A stretch of DNA of 29,519 bases. Source: Diphasiastrum complanatum. Taxonomy: Eukaryota; Streptophyta; Lycopodiopsida; Lycopodiales; Lycopodiaceae. Each line of letters begins with the position of its first letter. The stretch's first letter is position 1. Shown in pieces: positions 18,466-28,550 of the stretch. The stretch covers positions 1-29,519 of the forward strand of contig MU836401.1 of the NCBI GenBank assembly GCA_029204225.1. Direction: 5' to 3'. The notes under the pieces were generated by a model that saw nothing but the letters and a program-made list of their open reading frames with translations, had not been told where the DNA came from and searched no databases. The translations under genes were made by a program, and so were the position numbers.

Positions 18466-18892
18466 AGATGCAAAATCTATCAGGTGTATTTTCCTTGGGT
18501 ATGATGAGAAGGCCAAGGTATACAAGATGTATGACATGAATGCACAGAAGCTTGTGATTTCTAGGGAGGCTACATTTGATGAGATGGGTAGAGGTGAACA
18601 AATTGAAGACATCACTAAATCTTTTGATGAGGAAGCAAAAGTACAGGTCAAGAAGGAAGTGGATCTTGATGTGGAAGATCAAATAGACAAAGGCAAGTTT
18701 GATGCTAAAGTTCCCAAGAGAGTACCTAAATGGTACTTATCAATCATAGGTGATGCAAAGAAGGGAGATGATCCCGAATCTAGCGAGAAGCGAGAGCTTA
18801 GAAGGTCAAGTAGAAATCGAAAATGCAAGATTAGAGATGAATCTAGCCCTAATGAGTTCTGTTCTCAAGGCTCAATAACCAAAAACTTTTGA
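18466..18892 (+). pseudogene. copia C integrase C-terminus and acidic linker
   Basis: After the stop at about 18452 the same pol frame continues with IRCIFLGYDEKAKVYKMYDM and LVISREATFDE, the copia integrase C-terminal signature. A Lys/Glu/Asp-rich linker follows, with RRSSRNRKCKIRDES, leading to the reverse transcriptase. The stretch from 18527 to 18892 is open for 121 codons. It ends with a frame change just before the polymerase. Confidence 0.85.
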
Positions 18893-20310
18893 TGAAGCAA
18901 AGGAGCACAAGGAGTGGCGTGCAGCTATGGAACATAAATGGAAGCCATAATGGAACTTGGTTGAGCTACCTGATGGTAAGACGCCTATCACTTGCAAATG
19001 GATTTATAAGATCAAATATGGAGCGGATGGGCAACTCAACAAGTACAAAACACGGTTGGTTGTGAGAGGATTTGAGTAGCAGGAAGGTATTGATTTTGAG
19101 GAAACCTTCGCACCTGTAGCTAAGATGGTAACTATATGTTCTATCATTGCTATTTATGCTTTCTATGGTTGGAAGATCCAGCAAATGGACATTAAAAATG
19201 CTTTTCTTAATGGAGTGCTGGATGAAGAGGTGTATTAGTACAACCTCAAGGATTTGTTGAGCCAAGGAGAGAGCATCTTGTTTGTAAACTCAACAAATCC
19301 ATTTATGAATTGAAGCAAGCACCACGAGCGTGGTACTCTTGCATTGATGAACACTTCAAGCGAAGGGTCGAAATGGTAAAGAGTAATGTTGATTCTAATC
19401 TTTACATTCTAAGGCAAGATTCAGATATAGTGTTCATTGTTTTGTACGTGGATGATTTGATTATTACAGGAAGTAATGAGAGCTTAATTGATGAAATCAA
19501 ATCAGATCTTTCCAATGCCTTTAACATGAGCGATCTAGGATTGATGCACTATTATCTTGGCATTGAAGTATGGCAAAAGGAAGATGTCGTCTTTCTTACA
19601 CAAAGCAAATATGCACGAGATTTGTTTTATAAGTTCAATATGCAGGATTGTAAGCCCTTGAGCACACCTATGGATGTCAACACAAATCCTACTTCATATG
19701 ATGAATTTGAGAAAGTGAATGCTTATTTTACATGCAACTGGTGGGATTTGACACACACGTGACCTGATATGTCCTATGTTGTTGGTGTTGTTAGTCAATT
19801 TATGCAAGATCCTAGTCAAGCACACCGGAAGTTTGCTACACGTATTCTTAGGTACATTCGAGGGACATTGAATTTTAGTTTGAAGTATGATCAGCCTGAA
19901 GTGCCAATGTTGGTAGGTTACACAGATGCCAATTGGGCAGCTAACATTGATGACAGAAGATCTGCCACTGGTCATACATTCAGTTATGGTACAGCTGCTG
20001 TTTCATGGAACAACAAAAAGTAACCTACAGTAGTCTTATCTTCGACGAAAGCTAAATATCATGCACTCAGCAATGCTACACAGGAAGCGATATGTTTACG
20101 AAGATTGCTTGTGGATTTAGGTCAACCAATGTGGATGCGACTATTATATCTTGCGACAACCAAAGCTGCATTCACCTTGCCAAAAATCCAATTCTACATG
20201 CTCGAACCAAACACATTGAAATACATTATCATTTTGTTCGAGAGAAAATTCTTGACGGAGCCATTGATCTTTTTTTTTGTAAATCTGAAGATAAGTGGTA
20301 GATATTTTTA
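18893..20310 (+). pseudogene. copia C reverse transcriptase and RNase H
   Basis: The polymerase starts with EWRAAMEHKWK, then ITCKWIYKIKYGADGQLNKY, FEETFAPVAKM and IQQMDIKNAFLNG, which carries the first catalytic Asp. A stop and frameshift lie near 19238. The frame at 19310-19762 continues APRAWYSCIDEHFKR, LYVDDLIITG (YVDD box at 19445-19456) and MHYYLGIEVWQ. RNase H follows with VGYTDANWAANIDDRRSATG. Its later SSTEAEY motif reads SSTKAKY, so the conserved glutamates are lost. The end (IHLAKNPILHARTKHIEIHY) is in another frame. It is clearly a dead copy. Confidence 0.9.
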
Positions 20311-20393
20311 CTAAGTCATTAGGTAGATGTAAATTTGAAAAGTTTAGTACTCTATTAGGAATAAAAGAATGTAATTTTATCATTGAGGGAGAG

Positions 20394-20647
20394 TGTTAGA
20401 AATCAATGATAAACTTTATTGTTATTGTTTACGATGTGCTTTACTGTTGACAACTGTTAGTAGCTGTAATTAGCTGTAGGCTAGTCTATTAGTCAACGCC
20501 TAGTTTTTTTCTCTCTCTATCAAAATTTAGGGTTCATTTGTACATTTTACATCCAGTGAGTAAGTGTGTGATAGAGTGTGTTCTTCTTCCGCTTTGTGGT
20601 GATTGCTTATGGTGAATGATTGATGTTGCTTATCTGATTATTGACAA
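20394..20647 (+). repeat. 3' LTR of copia element C (right end approximate)
   Basis: TGTTAGAAATC starts directly after the polypurine tract. The block is short, T-rich and non-coding and could end at TTGACA near 20647. The left LTR is missing, so the right end cannot be fixed by comparison. Confidence 0.6.
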
Positions 20648-21930
20648 TAAAGCCTTGCTCTCAAGTAGAGAAAAATTCAAGTACAAAATCTCGTGTAGAA
20701 AGAGAAAGCCAAAATAGCTCTAAATGTAGGAAATCTCACGAACTCCAAAAAACTTACATAGAATAGCGAAGCACGTCGGCTGTGGGTGGTGTGTACCCGG
20801 GCCAACTTTCGAGATAGCCTCTCAAAAGATGCGGGATGAGGCCATGATGAAGGGGAGGTTCAGGTCATCTAAGACACATATAAGGGAGTGAAACTTGATT
20901 GGACCCCTTCTTTTCCTTCTCTAAATGTGATTGGCTTAGTGACCATAATGACCCTCAAACTTGATCGAACCAATTTCATGGATCTCTAACTTGTGATTGG
21001 TCACATATTCTCAATAAAACACATAGGAAGTGTCACTAGCCCTCTATCATCATGACATGTGTCAAGTGCCTAACTTACTTTTGGATTTGGCCTAATCATC
21101 ATGTGGCTTGTGTACTTGCTCGAGTTACCTCTAATGCCAAAATTGGCCTAATCACCTACTAACATGTGTAATGACACAAAAATTTCAATATAGCCTCTAA
21201 CTCAACATAGATAACTTTTTCTATTTTTCACATGAATTACAATCGATGTCCAAGACAATAGTAACATTATAATTAGATGGTACATTAGGATTGGTTGATG
21301 GATGTTTGGCAAGCTTGTGGATGATTGGCCTATTACATGAGTTGGTCTCCTTCTTCGACAGATTGAATCACAATTGATGTCCAAGACAATAGTACCATTA
21401 TAACTGGATGGTAGATTAGGATTGGTTGATGGATGTTGTGGATGAGTAGATTTCTTCTCGAAAATAAGGTATGGGTGTGTTAGAGTTGGTTGTGCACTTT
21501 CGTAAATCTTTATAGATGTGGATGATGAGGCTTGAATGACGTGGCAGGATGACACACTTGTACAAAACTTTCGGTAATTTTGGATTTATGACATGTCGTG
21601 ATGACAATGAATATGGATGTAAGTGAGAACAACAATGGATGATTGGACTAGGGTGTTGGAGAACTAAATGAATGGGTAACACGAAGAGAGAGGTGGGGGG
21701 AGAGGGGGGGGGGGGGGGTGTGATGTGTGAATAACTACCTTGAAGATTATGTGTAAACCCCCTCACCCAAGAACAGGCTGAAGGGGCCATGTGCTTCCAT
21801 GGAAAGGGCTGCTGCAACCCTCTCACTTTTGATTGTATGTACAACTCCTACATGTCACAATTGTTACATTGAGGGAGTACCAAATTTTTATCGCGTTTTT
21901 AATCACCCATAATCTTTTCATATGGAAATC

Positions 21931-21935
<5 letters not shown>
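20648..21935. repeat. non-coding DNA with a 130-bp imperfect tandem repeat and a G run
   Basis: The block at 21234-21306 (GATGTCCAAGACAATAGTA and on to TTGGTTGATGGATGTT) recurs at 21364-21437, an offset of 130 bp with a few differences. Both strands hold ORFs over it that are not gene-like. At 21704-21718 there is a run of 15 G, preceded by a 6-G run. The part at 20760-21200 resembles LTR-type sequence, but no boundary or partner was found. Confidence 0.6.

Positions 21936-21994
<59 letters not shown>
21936..21994. repeat. CT microsatellite
   Basis: An uninterrupted run of about 29 CT units. The Leu/Ser repeat in the plus-strand frame that crosses it is an artefact of this repeat. Confidence 0.97.
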
Positions 21995-21997
<3 letters not shown>

Positions 21998-23089
21998 GAG
22001 TGGAATCAAACTTCACATCTCAAGGAGATGAAAAGTGGAGGCCTCTCTCTACAGTCATTAAATAATCACAGACCAGGGACTAGTAAATTGATAGGACAGC
22101 TTGTATTATATTTCGAGGATTTGTATTTCTTTGAAAAGAATACAAGGATAAATTTTTGGGAATATTTGAGAGAATGGTAGAACTTAGAACAGATTTCTCT
22201 TTCTAGATGAGATTGTCTGGACTTCCTTTGCAAAATTAGTTTTTAAATGAGCTATTATGAGGATTGTTTGCGTGGATGAATCAAGATTACTGAAATTTTA
22301 AATCTATGTACAAGCAAGCACATGCATGTCAAGAAGAGGTCTCATGAACTACCTCATTTATCTATTTCCGTGCAAAATCATAGTAAGCTATTATGTGGAT
22401 TGTTTGAGTGGATAAATTAGGAGTACCAACATTTTCAATATACACAAAACAATCGCATGTATGTCAAGAAGAGAGGTTTCATGAACTGCTTCATTCATCA
22501 CTATCTCTAGTTAGACCTATTAGATAAAGATTGAACTTACTGCTTAACTCATGCTCTAACATTGTGATTGGACTTGTTGTCACTATCAGATAGAATTGAA
22601 TTTATTTCTTTCATCACCCTCTAAAGATGAGATTCTGATCCATTTTCCAAGAAGCACAAAGACCTCATTGATAATGTGATATCAGCAATATAAAAAATTG
22701 AGTGAAAAAATTTGCACTTAAAATTACAGTAACAAACACAAGTTTTAATGATGGATACTTCTTGCCAACATTTGCAGCTAACTTTTACGTTTAAAGTCAA
22801 CTACTGCTTTTTCCTGTTGCTGTTTTCCACAACATAAGACATGGAAGGCACCACCTCATGGGTTGTAATAAGAGCTTTTTCCTGTTGCTGTTTTCCACAA
22901 CATCACCTCATGGATTGTAAAAAGAGCTTTTAAGCGCTATACTTGTAAAAAGGTATATCCATCAAGCAATTGCTCCAGCAACTACCAGCTGAGGGTTGTT
23001 CAATGTGATTGCATCCGAATCAGTTGAGTGGATGACCTTCTGTAACAGTGAATTGTACGAAAAAAGACGGCTCATAAATAGAAGCCAAT
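21995..23089. repeat. intergenic DNA with two short tandem duplications
   Basis: GCTATTATGAGGATTGTTTG at 22251 recurs at 22387 as GCTATTATGTGGATTGTTTG. The following CATG-TATGTCAAGAAGAG and CATGAACT blocks recur too, giving a period of about 136 bp over 22249-22505. Separately, GCTTTTTCCTGTTGCTG at 22806 recurs at 22874 and is followed each time by CACCTCATGG and TTGTAA, a 68-bp period with a small deletion in copy two. The last few hundred bases lie downstream of the FAD synthetase stop and should include its 3' untranslated region. No clear AATAAA was seen on the minus strand. Confidence 0.7.
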
Positions 23090-23655
23090 TTATGCTGCAT
23101 CAAATTGACTATCAGATAAGTACAAGCTCTCAGACAAAAATTCTAACCCAAGCAAAGTGCTTGGCATAAATAAATTGAGCTTTCCACTCTCTGAAGGAAT
23201 TTCAATATCTGTGGCTGTGATGACTATTTCTTCATTGCCTAGCTCAATAATATCCGCTCTGCCAGGAAGCTTGAGATTTTGTCCCTCAACTGTTACAATG
23301 CAAACATAGGTCCCTTCTTTGGGAGGCTGATTCAAGACATTTAACAAGGGAATGCTGATTGACTGCTGCTTCCTCTTCATATTCTGAGAAGTTATCAACA
23401 AGCGATGATTTCTCCCAAGCAAACCTGCTACTCGTTTGATTTGGCCAGCAGCCAAAGCTTTTCGAACGCGAGTGGAAGAAACCTGTCCTCTCTCTCTTTT
23501 ATTGTCCGTGATTGCACCTTCAACAGGTAATGAATATTCTCCTGAAACATCCATAACAGGATCAACAATGAAAACCTCAAGACCATAGTCCACACACAGC
23601 CTAACCAAATCTGATGCATCACCTGCAGCCTTGTAGCCAAAACGGTAGTTTGCAC
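23090..23655 (-). CDS. FAD synthetase, plastid type (RibF-like), last exon
   Basis: This exon encodes about 188 residues, open to a stop at 23090-23092. It starts NYRFGYKAAGDASDLVRLCV and contains GQVSSTRVRKALAAGQ, the conserved S-S-T-R-x-R region of the RibF-type nucleotidyltransferase that adenylates FMN with ATP to give FAD. LLGRNHRLLI follows, then a divergent C-terminal part (LPGRADIIELGNEEIVITAT and on). In plants this monofunctional enzyme is made in the nucleus and works in plastids. The 5' edge is a splice acceptor: the minus strand reads ttctgttggcag before gtgcaaac, so the exon begins one base into a Gly codon. The N-terminal exons with the HxGH nucleotide-binding motif were not found in the window. 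The exon has no internal defect and is the only sequence here that looks under selection. A retained last exon of a truncated gene cannot be excluded. Confidence 0.85.
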
Positions 23656-23670
23656 CTGCCAACAGAATAT
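23656..23670 (-). other. splice acceptor of the FAD synthetase last exon
   Basis: On the minus strand a T-rich tract with tattctgttggcag ends in AG at 23657-23656, directly before the exon. The open frame continues upstream into the intron for a few codons, but that peptide is unrelated to the family. Confidence 0.75.
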
Positions 23671-25642
23671 AGATAGATTTATTTAGGATAAAAAAAAACA
23701 AGATATGCTTGTAGCTTAGATTGTAGCTCTAATGCCATGTGCACAGACTGATTATTGATTATGAGGTCTGTCTTGAATGATGTGCATTGTTCAGTATTAC
23801 TTCTTAACTAGTACAATATATTTTTATCTTGTGAAGTCCAGAATTACCTAGACATTGGATAATTATGTTTAGGGGTGATGTTTGAAGTATAAAATTCAAT
23901 GAGTCCTCAGAGATTGCTGATTACTCTCATCAGCAAGTAGTATGAATGGTTAATTTGGTCTTAAAAGTTAGAGGCACTGACAGTTAAGGTTTTTTTCACT
24001 AGCCAATCTATTGGTAAACAGGCTTTTTTTTTCATGTTATTAAAATAAAAAAATACCAATCCTTTTTCAATGCTTCAAAAAAGAGACTGCCAGTCACATG
24101 CTCACACATAAATTGTGATGCTATGGAGTCTATACAGAACAAAATGGCATTCCTGGAGAATTCTATTCTTTAAGAGATTCTGAGTATTTCTTCAGCATTG
24201 TAGGAAAATGGTACAGCATAGAAAATAGAGAACACTATTACATAGGTTTAAACAAATGTAGGAGTTGAAGGAAAAGGGTTGGCAAGGGCTTGCTTTCCGA
24301 AGAGCCATTGATTTTATGTGTTTGAAAGTAAGGGCTGCATTAGTATGTGGAATATTTAGCTTTTCAACCTATTGATTATTGATAGGTACAACGATTGGAC
24401 CATGGGTCACGCACTTCGTTTCGAAGTTATTGACAATAACTACTTTAGATGCCTATTAACCCGTTGGGGCCTTATTGATTACTTTTGGACCCGTATAATT
24501 ATCATGATTGTATTTGGCCTCATTTTGACCATTTAGTCAAACAGTAAAGTTTTCAACTGCCCAAGAAGGTAACCTAAAAAGGGTGTCCAACCCAAATTAA
24601 AAACTGCAAGCCCTAACTAGAAACAATAATGCGTCATCGTTTTAAAGCTTGAACTGATAGAAAGCGAGAGAACTCTTGAGTTTGATTGGAGGGGGGCCTA
24701 CAACCTAATGCAGTGTCAATTTTGTTTTATAAGTTCGTTAGAGTATCAAATTAGTTTCACAGTTTGCTACTCTATTTCTAAATTTGCACATATTTTGTAC
24801 TTTCAAACGTGATAGAAATACTTTCTTTATCTAAGGATTCATCGGAGGTAAATAAAATTAGAGCGCCAGCCATCTTGCAGGTGGGCACTAGCTCTGATAA
24901 GCAACAAAACTTCACAGAGGGTTCGAGGGTAAAATCAAACCCTAATCTGATCAAAAATCGAGTTATTGCTTCCCAGAAGAAAGGGTGCTGAAGGTTCTTC
25001 AATTTATTCTTATTTAGGAATCTAAGAAAAAAAAAATTGTTGCAGCATTGGAAAGTGTAATCTAGCCTTAAAATAAAGAAACATTCAGATTTTTACTTCC
25101 GGATAGAGAAGGCAAGGTGCCAATGACTTTGGCTTTTGTTTCTTGATTTAACGCCTGGATAAAAGTGCGGTGTTGCAAAAATTTTCTTTTTTTGTTGTTC
25201 ACCCAAAGATGCTATGAATTTCTCCTTCGGACCATCATCTTCTTCATCTTTCTAAGCAAAATTGTCTCCAAATTCTTGCTTAGACTTATAATATATGGCA
25301 ACATTTCTTTGATGCTTTTTTTATTATGAAGCTGTCATTAGCAAGAAAATACGTTTTCCAAAATGGTGCCTTTTTTCTTTTATTGGATAAGAATTGTCGG
25401 AAGCAAGTATAACAAACCCGTCAACTTTTTTACACTTGCATCCTGGAATCGAATAATGGCAACACCACAAGCCTGATTAACAAGCAAGGCATACGCTAAA
25501 AAAAATCAATAGGCCCATCTCACTGGATCTTACATCAACAGAGGCTAAATGCAACCTTACCTATTAAATAGCTATTGGCCAAAAGAGAAGAGCTCTGAAT
25601 CAGCAGAAAAATATCATGGCAAGGATTGTCGTCCTCAGATAG
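23671..25642. other. intron or intergenic DNA upstream of the FAD synthetase exon
   Basis: AT-rich with no recognised gene. A minus-strand frame at 24778-25002 (74 aa) and a weak charged stretch on the minus strand near 25110-25260 show no family motif. I looked for upstream FAD synthetase exons on the minus strand, especially a GxFDALHxGH-like site, and did not find one. Confidence 0.5.
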
Positions 25643-26019
25643 CACCATGTAGCGACCTCACATGAAAGATATCACAAGCATGTGTTCCAGGAGGAAGCTG
25701 AAGGTAGTAGGTAACAAGACTCAAACGCTGGAGGATCTAAAAAGGACCATAATATCGTGGGGCAAGCTTCTCAATAGAAGCCTCTCCCTAAACAAAATGA
25801 TGTCAAGCAAAGCTGAGCCGAAGATGTAAAAAATCACCGCCATGAAACTCTACATGCCAACGATGTCTGTCAATGGTGGTCTTATACCGTTGCTTGACCT
25901 ACTATGCATGCATATTGTCCTGAGCAATAATCTCACGTGCCCCAGATAAGAAAGAAGGTAGAGTAACTGGTGTATCATTGAGAGGCAATGTAAGAGCTGG
26001 TAAAGCTGGAGAGTACCCA
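25643..26019 (-). pseudogene. gypsy integrase C-terminal fragment, second family
   Basis: Read on the minus strand, the fragment starts near 26019 with GYSPALPALTLPLNDTPVTL and continues with REIIAQDNMHA, two stops, YKTTIDRHRWHVEFHGGDFL and EKLAPRYYGPF. It ends LPPGTHACDIFHVRSLHG. This is the end of the integrase of chromovirus-like Ty3/gypsy elements, with the GPF/Y module (YYGPF) and the 'VFHVSLL' motif. The catalytic core is absent, and beyond 25643 no chromodomain could be read with confidence. Stops interrupt it. The peptide differs from the gypsy remnants at 5040-5619 and 29000-29519, so it is a separate family. Confidence 0.8.
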
Positions 26020-26423
26020 TGGGCAAGTGGGATGGAGAGACACAGGTGCTAGAACTGACAAAATTGTTGTGGCTATACTCTGAAAGATTTGAATTTTGAA
26101 ACCGATTCGCTGATTTGAAAATCCTAGGACCAATTCAAATAGGTAGAATGGCCGATTCAGCCACCACCAATTCGACCGATTCGGAATAGGAAGGAAACTT
26201 TAGTAATTGGTATTTACTACTTACTAGTAGCTACTTAATGCACGAGTGTCAATGGGCATTGCTCAAGCCTAGATTGAACTTTTTTATGGTTGTAATTTCG
26301 AGCTTCCAACTCTCACTTTGAAACTTTCATGAGCCACAACTCACTATTAAATTTTGACTTGCTTGTACAATGTTCACAATTGAAAGACAAATGACCAATC
26401 ATCTATATTTCGTGCACTATACA
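26020..26423. other. spacer between gypsy fragment and hAT remnant
   Basis: No ORF or motif was recognised. GATTCG-type words recur at 26102-26185 (ACCGATTCGCTGATT, GCCGATTCAGCC, ACCGATTCGGAAT) without a clear period. Confidence 0.5.
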
Positions 26424-27060
26424 GGTTGTCACGGATAGTGGCAAATTGCGTTGCCATGGGTAGGCTCATTATAGATCTGCCCCCACATTTTTTGGACACC
26501 TTGTGCTGCACATTGCTTGGACCTCTTGGTCAAGGATGTAGCTAAGATACCATGGGTCAAGGAAGTGCAGAGACCAAGGGCCTTCGGCACGTTCAGCACA
26601 CACTCCATCCTGGAGGTCCTAAAACCTACCCCCACCAAGTTAGCTTAATAATGTGATATCTACATCGACCTGTGGCTTACAAATCGAGACGGCTGCATGT
26701 TGGGCCTTCCGTATGAGTTCATGAATAGGTTGGGCGAGTAGCTACAACAGTGCAAGACCATCAGTGAGGCAAGGTACTATTTTGGAATTTTATTTTGAAA
26801 TTTGGAATCTGAATTGATAAAATTTTTGGCTGAGTTTTCAGTTACTATGGCTCATCGTTCTTGAGTCTTGACTGTTGAATCTTGATAACATGTATTCATT
26901 TCCATATTTCGAGATTCAAAAGCTACAAGCTTGAGGAGATTCAGTGCCTTTGGTAGAGTAGATGGGAATGGTTTCATCACCCCTTACAAGACATGGCCCA
27001 CATATTCCATCCATTATGGAGGAGCGAGTAATAGTAGTACGACGATAGGGAGCTAGGGAA
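26424..27060 (+). pseudogene. hAT-superfamily transposase remnant
   Basis: The plus strand reads VVTDSGK near 26424. In another frame, at 26484-26648, it reads FWTPCAAHCLDL, then LVKDVAKIPWVKEVQR and TKLA with a stop. VVTDN and FWTPCAAHCLDLML-x-D are hallmark stretches of plant hAT-type transposases (the DUF659 region and what follows it), which cut and paste DNA transposons. At 26963-27031 WEWFHHPLQDMAHIFHPLW resembles the later 'RW...PLHxAAYFLNP' segment of the same family. The region between is shortened and the frame is broken several times. No BED finger, C-terminal dimerisation domain or terminal inverted repeat was found. Confidence 0.7.
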
Positions 27061-27299
27061 TGAGTAAAACCAAACAAGTTTATGAAACATCATGTTTTTG
27101 GGAGAATTTACAAACATGTTATTAGTGACAACAATTTGGATGGAAAACGATGAGCAAAGGCAAGTTACATGTGGCTTGCAATCATGAAAACATCCCCATA
27201 AGGTCGTCCACAAAAAAGAAATGTATTGAATACTGATTTCTTACAAATTGTACTGCAATAAGTTGGTTTGCATACACATGAAGGAGACACCTCCATATT
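27061..27299. other. spacer before gypsy element E
   Basis: AT-rich, with no recognised coding motif. The minus-strand ORFs across it have no family signature. Confidence 0.5.
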
Positions 27300-27302
27300 G
27301 AA

Positions 27303-27850
27303 TAAGGCGAACTCACTGGAAGATGTCGTACGAATTGCTCGAGTTTATGATCAAACGGTCGTTGCTTCCCGTAAGTGAGGGCAAGAAAAAAATTCAACAA
27401 ATTTCTGGCCTTGCAAGAAGTCGAAAAAATATTTCGATGAATTGGAGGCTATGGCCTTTCAGAAAAAGAAAAACGGCAACAAGTTCAAGAAAAAATCGAA
27501 GGCATCAAACCATGATGCGGCTTTTAAACAATGGTTGTGTTTCAATTGCAGGAAGTCGGGACATTTGGCCAAGGAGTGTCCTCAAAAAAAAAAATTCCAC
27601 ATCGAATCTAATGACGGTTGATTTGCCCTCAGGTACATTGCAAATTCGCTTTGTAGGAACTACTTGTGAATGTCATTTTAGTACATTATCTTTTGGTCAT
27701 TATTCTTTTTGAGTTAAGGGCAGATTATTAGGGAAAGATGTTAGTGTATTGTTTGACTTAGGTAGTATGCATAATGTTTTTTATCGATTCTCAACTTGTG
27801 TAGAAACTTCAGGTGCCTACCAAGCCAAGTAATCATCGTTACATGGTCAA
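27303..27850 (+). pseudogene. gypsy E gag C-terminus and protease scrap
   Basis: The frame at 27303 gives ANSLEDVVRIARVYDQTV, the end of a gypsy gag domain. A Lys-rich stretch (FQKKKNGNKFKKKSK) follows, and then the zinc knuckle CFNCRKSGHLAKEC at 27538-27579 in the standard CX2CX4HX4C form. A frame change follows. From 27723 RLLGKDVSVLFDLGSMHNVF is the aspartic protease active-site region, with D-L-G-S in place of the usual D-T/S-G-S. Stops lie between these parts. The gag N-terminus is absent. Confidence 0.8.
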
Positions 27851-27886
27851 GTTAGCTTCAGTTTTCTTCTGCAAATTCCTTCTTGA

Positions 27887-28550
27887 TTGTTCAAAGATAG
27901 CCGAACTCTCAATGGTGTGTTGAAAGGAGTTAAAACTCGAAAGGCTAGGCCCAGCCCACCAATAGAGCGGAATGAGGAATTAGATTTGTGTTTTAATAAA
28001 CTCAAAGATCTAATTGTCTCGGCACCGGTCCTAGTCATGGCGGATCCTAATAAACTTTATGTTGTAAAAGTGGATGCTAGTGATTTTGCTATTGGTGTGG
28101 TTCTACTCCAGGAGGAAGGCCCGTTGCCTTTAAGAGTAAAAATTTATCTGATGCACAAACTTGATATAACACACAAGAAATGGAGCTTTTTGAGGTGGTG
28201 CATGCGTTAAAGACGTGGAGACACTATTTATATGGGAGTATAGTGTGCTTAAATCACCAACCATTGAAATATTTGTGTAACCAAAAAGACTTGAGGCATC
28301 GTAAAGCTCGATGGGCTAAGCTAAAGCAAGAACTCAACCTTGATTTGAGATATATCAAAGGGTCTTCAAATCAGGTGGCTGATGCCTTGAGTCGAATTGG
28401 TGAAGTGAATGAACTTTCGTTCACAAAGATCACTATGGACTTCTATCTTTTGTTACAAGGTCTTTATGAACAAGATCCTCATTTTGGACCTATTTTGGCA
28501 AAAAGTTCTATTGGGGGGTCTAAATTGGGAACTGATTGCAAGGTGATTAG
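27887..28550 (+). pseudogene. gypsy E RNase H
   Basis: After a short stretch that may be the end of the reverse transcriptase, the frame reads LDLCFNKLKDLIVSAPVLVM and VVKVDASDFAIGVVLLQEEG, the start of gypsy RNase H with its catalytic Asp. After a frame change near 28130 it continues with DITHKKWSFFEVVHALKTWR, HYLYGSIVCLNHQPLKYL and YIKGSSNQVADALSRIG, the end of the domain. The stop at about 28552 precedes the integrase. One frameshift is enough to inactivate it. Confidence 0.88.

Larger units (their letters stand above)
16395..20393 (+). mobile_element. Ty1/copia retrotransposon C, nearly complete interior, inactive
   Basis: Gag, protease, integrase, reverse transcriptase and RNase H follow in copia order, with integrase before polymerase. 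They end at a polypurine tract (TTGAGGGAGAG, about 20383-20393) next to a 3' LTR. The 5' LTR and primer site are not recognisable. Many stops and frameshifts interrupt every domain, so the copy is old and non-functional, but the domain order is complete. Confidence 0.9.

Noticed and set aside
21416-21844. Minus-strand 142-aa ORF with a Pro-rich run
   Set aside because: The prolines come from the G run at 21704-21718, and the rest overlaps the 130-bp tandem repeat. There is no coding signature.
21833-22180. Plus-strand 115-aa ORF with a Leu/Ser run, membrane-like
   Set aside because: The hydrophobic run is only the CT microsatellite read in frame. Nothing on either side is gene-like.
24361-24560. 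Stretch near 24400 that looked like an organelle-derived insert
   Set aside because: No plastid or mitochondrial gene could be recognised in any frame.
24778-25002. Minus-strand 74-aa ORF considered as an upstream FAD synthetase exon
   Set aside because: It has no RibF motif, no convincing splice sites, and the plus strand is open over the same bases.
26429-26638. Minus-strand 69-aa ORF
   Set aside because: It is the antisense shadow of the hAT transposase motif FWTPCAAHCLDL on the plus strand.
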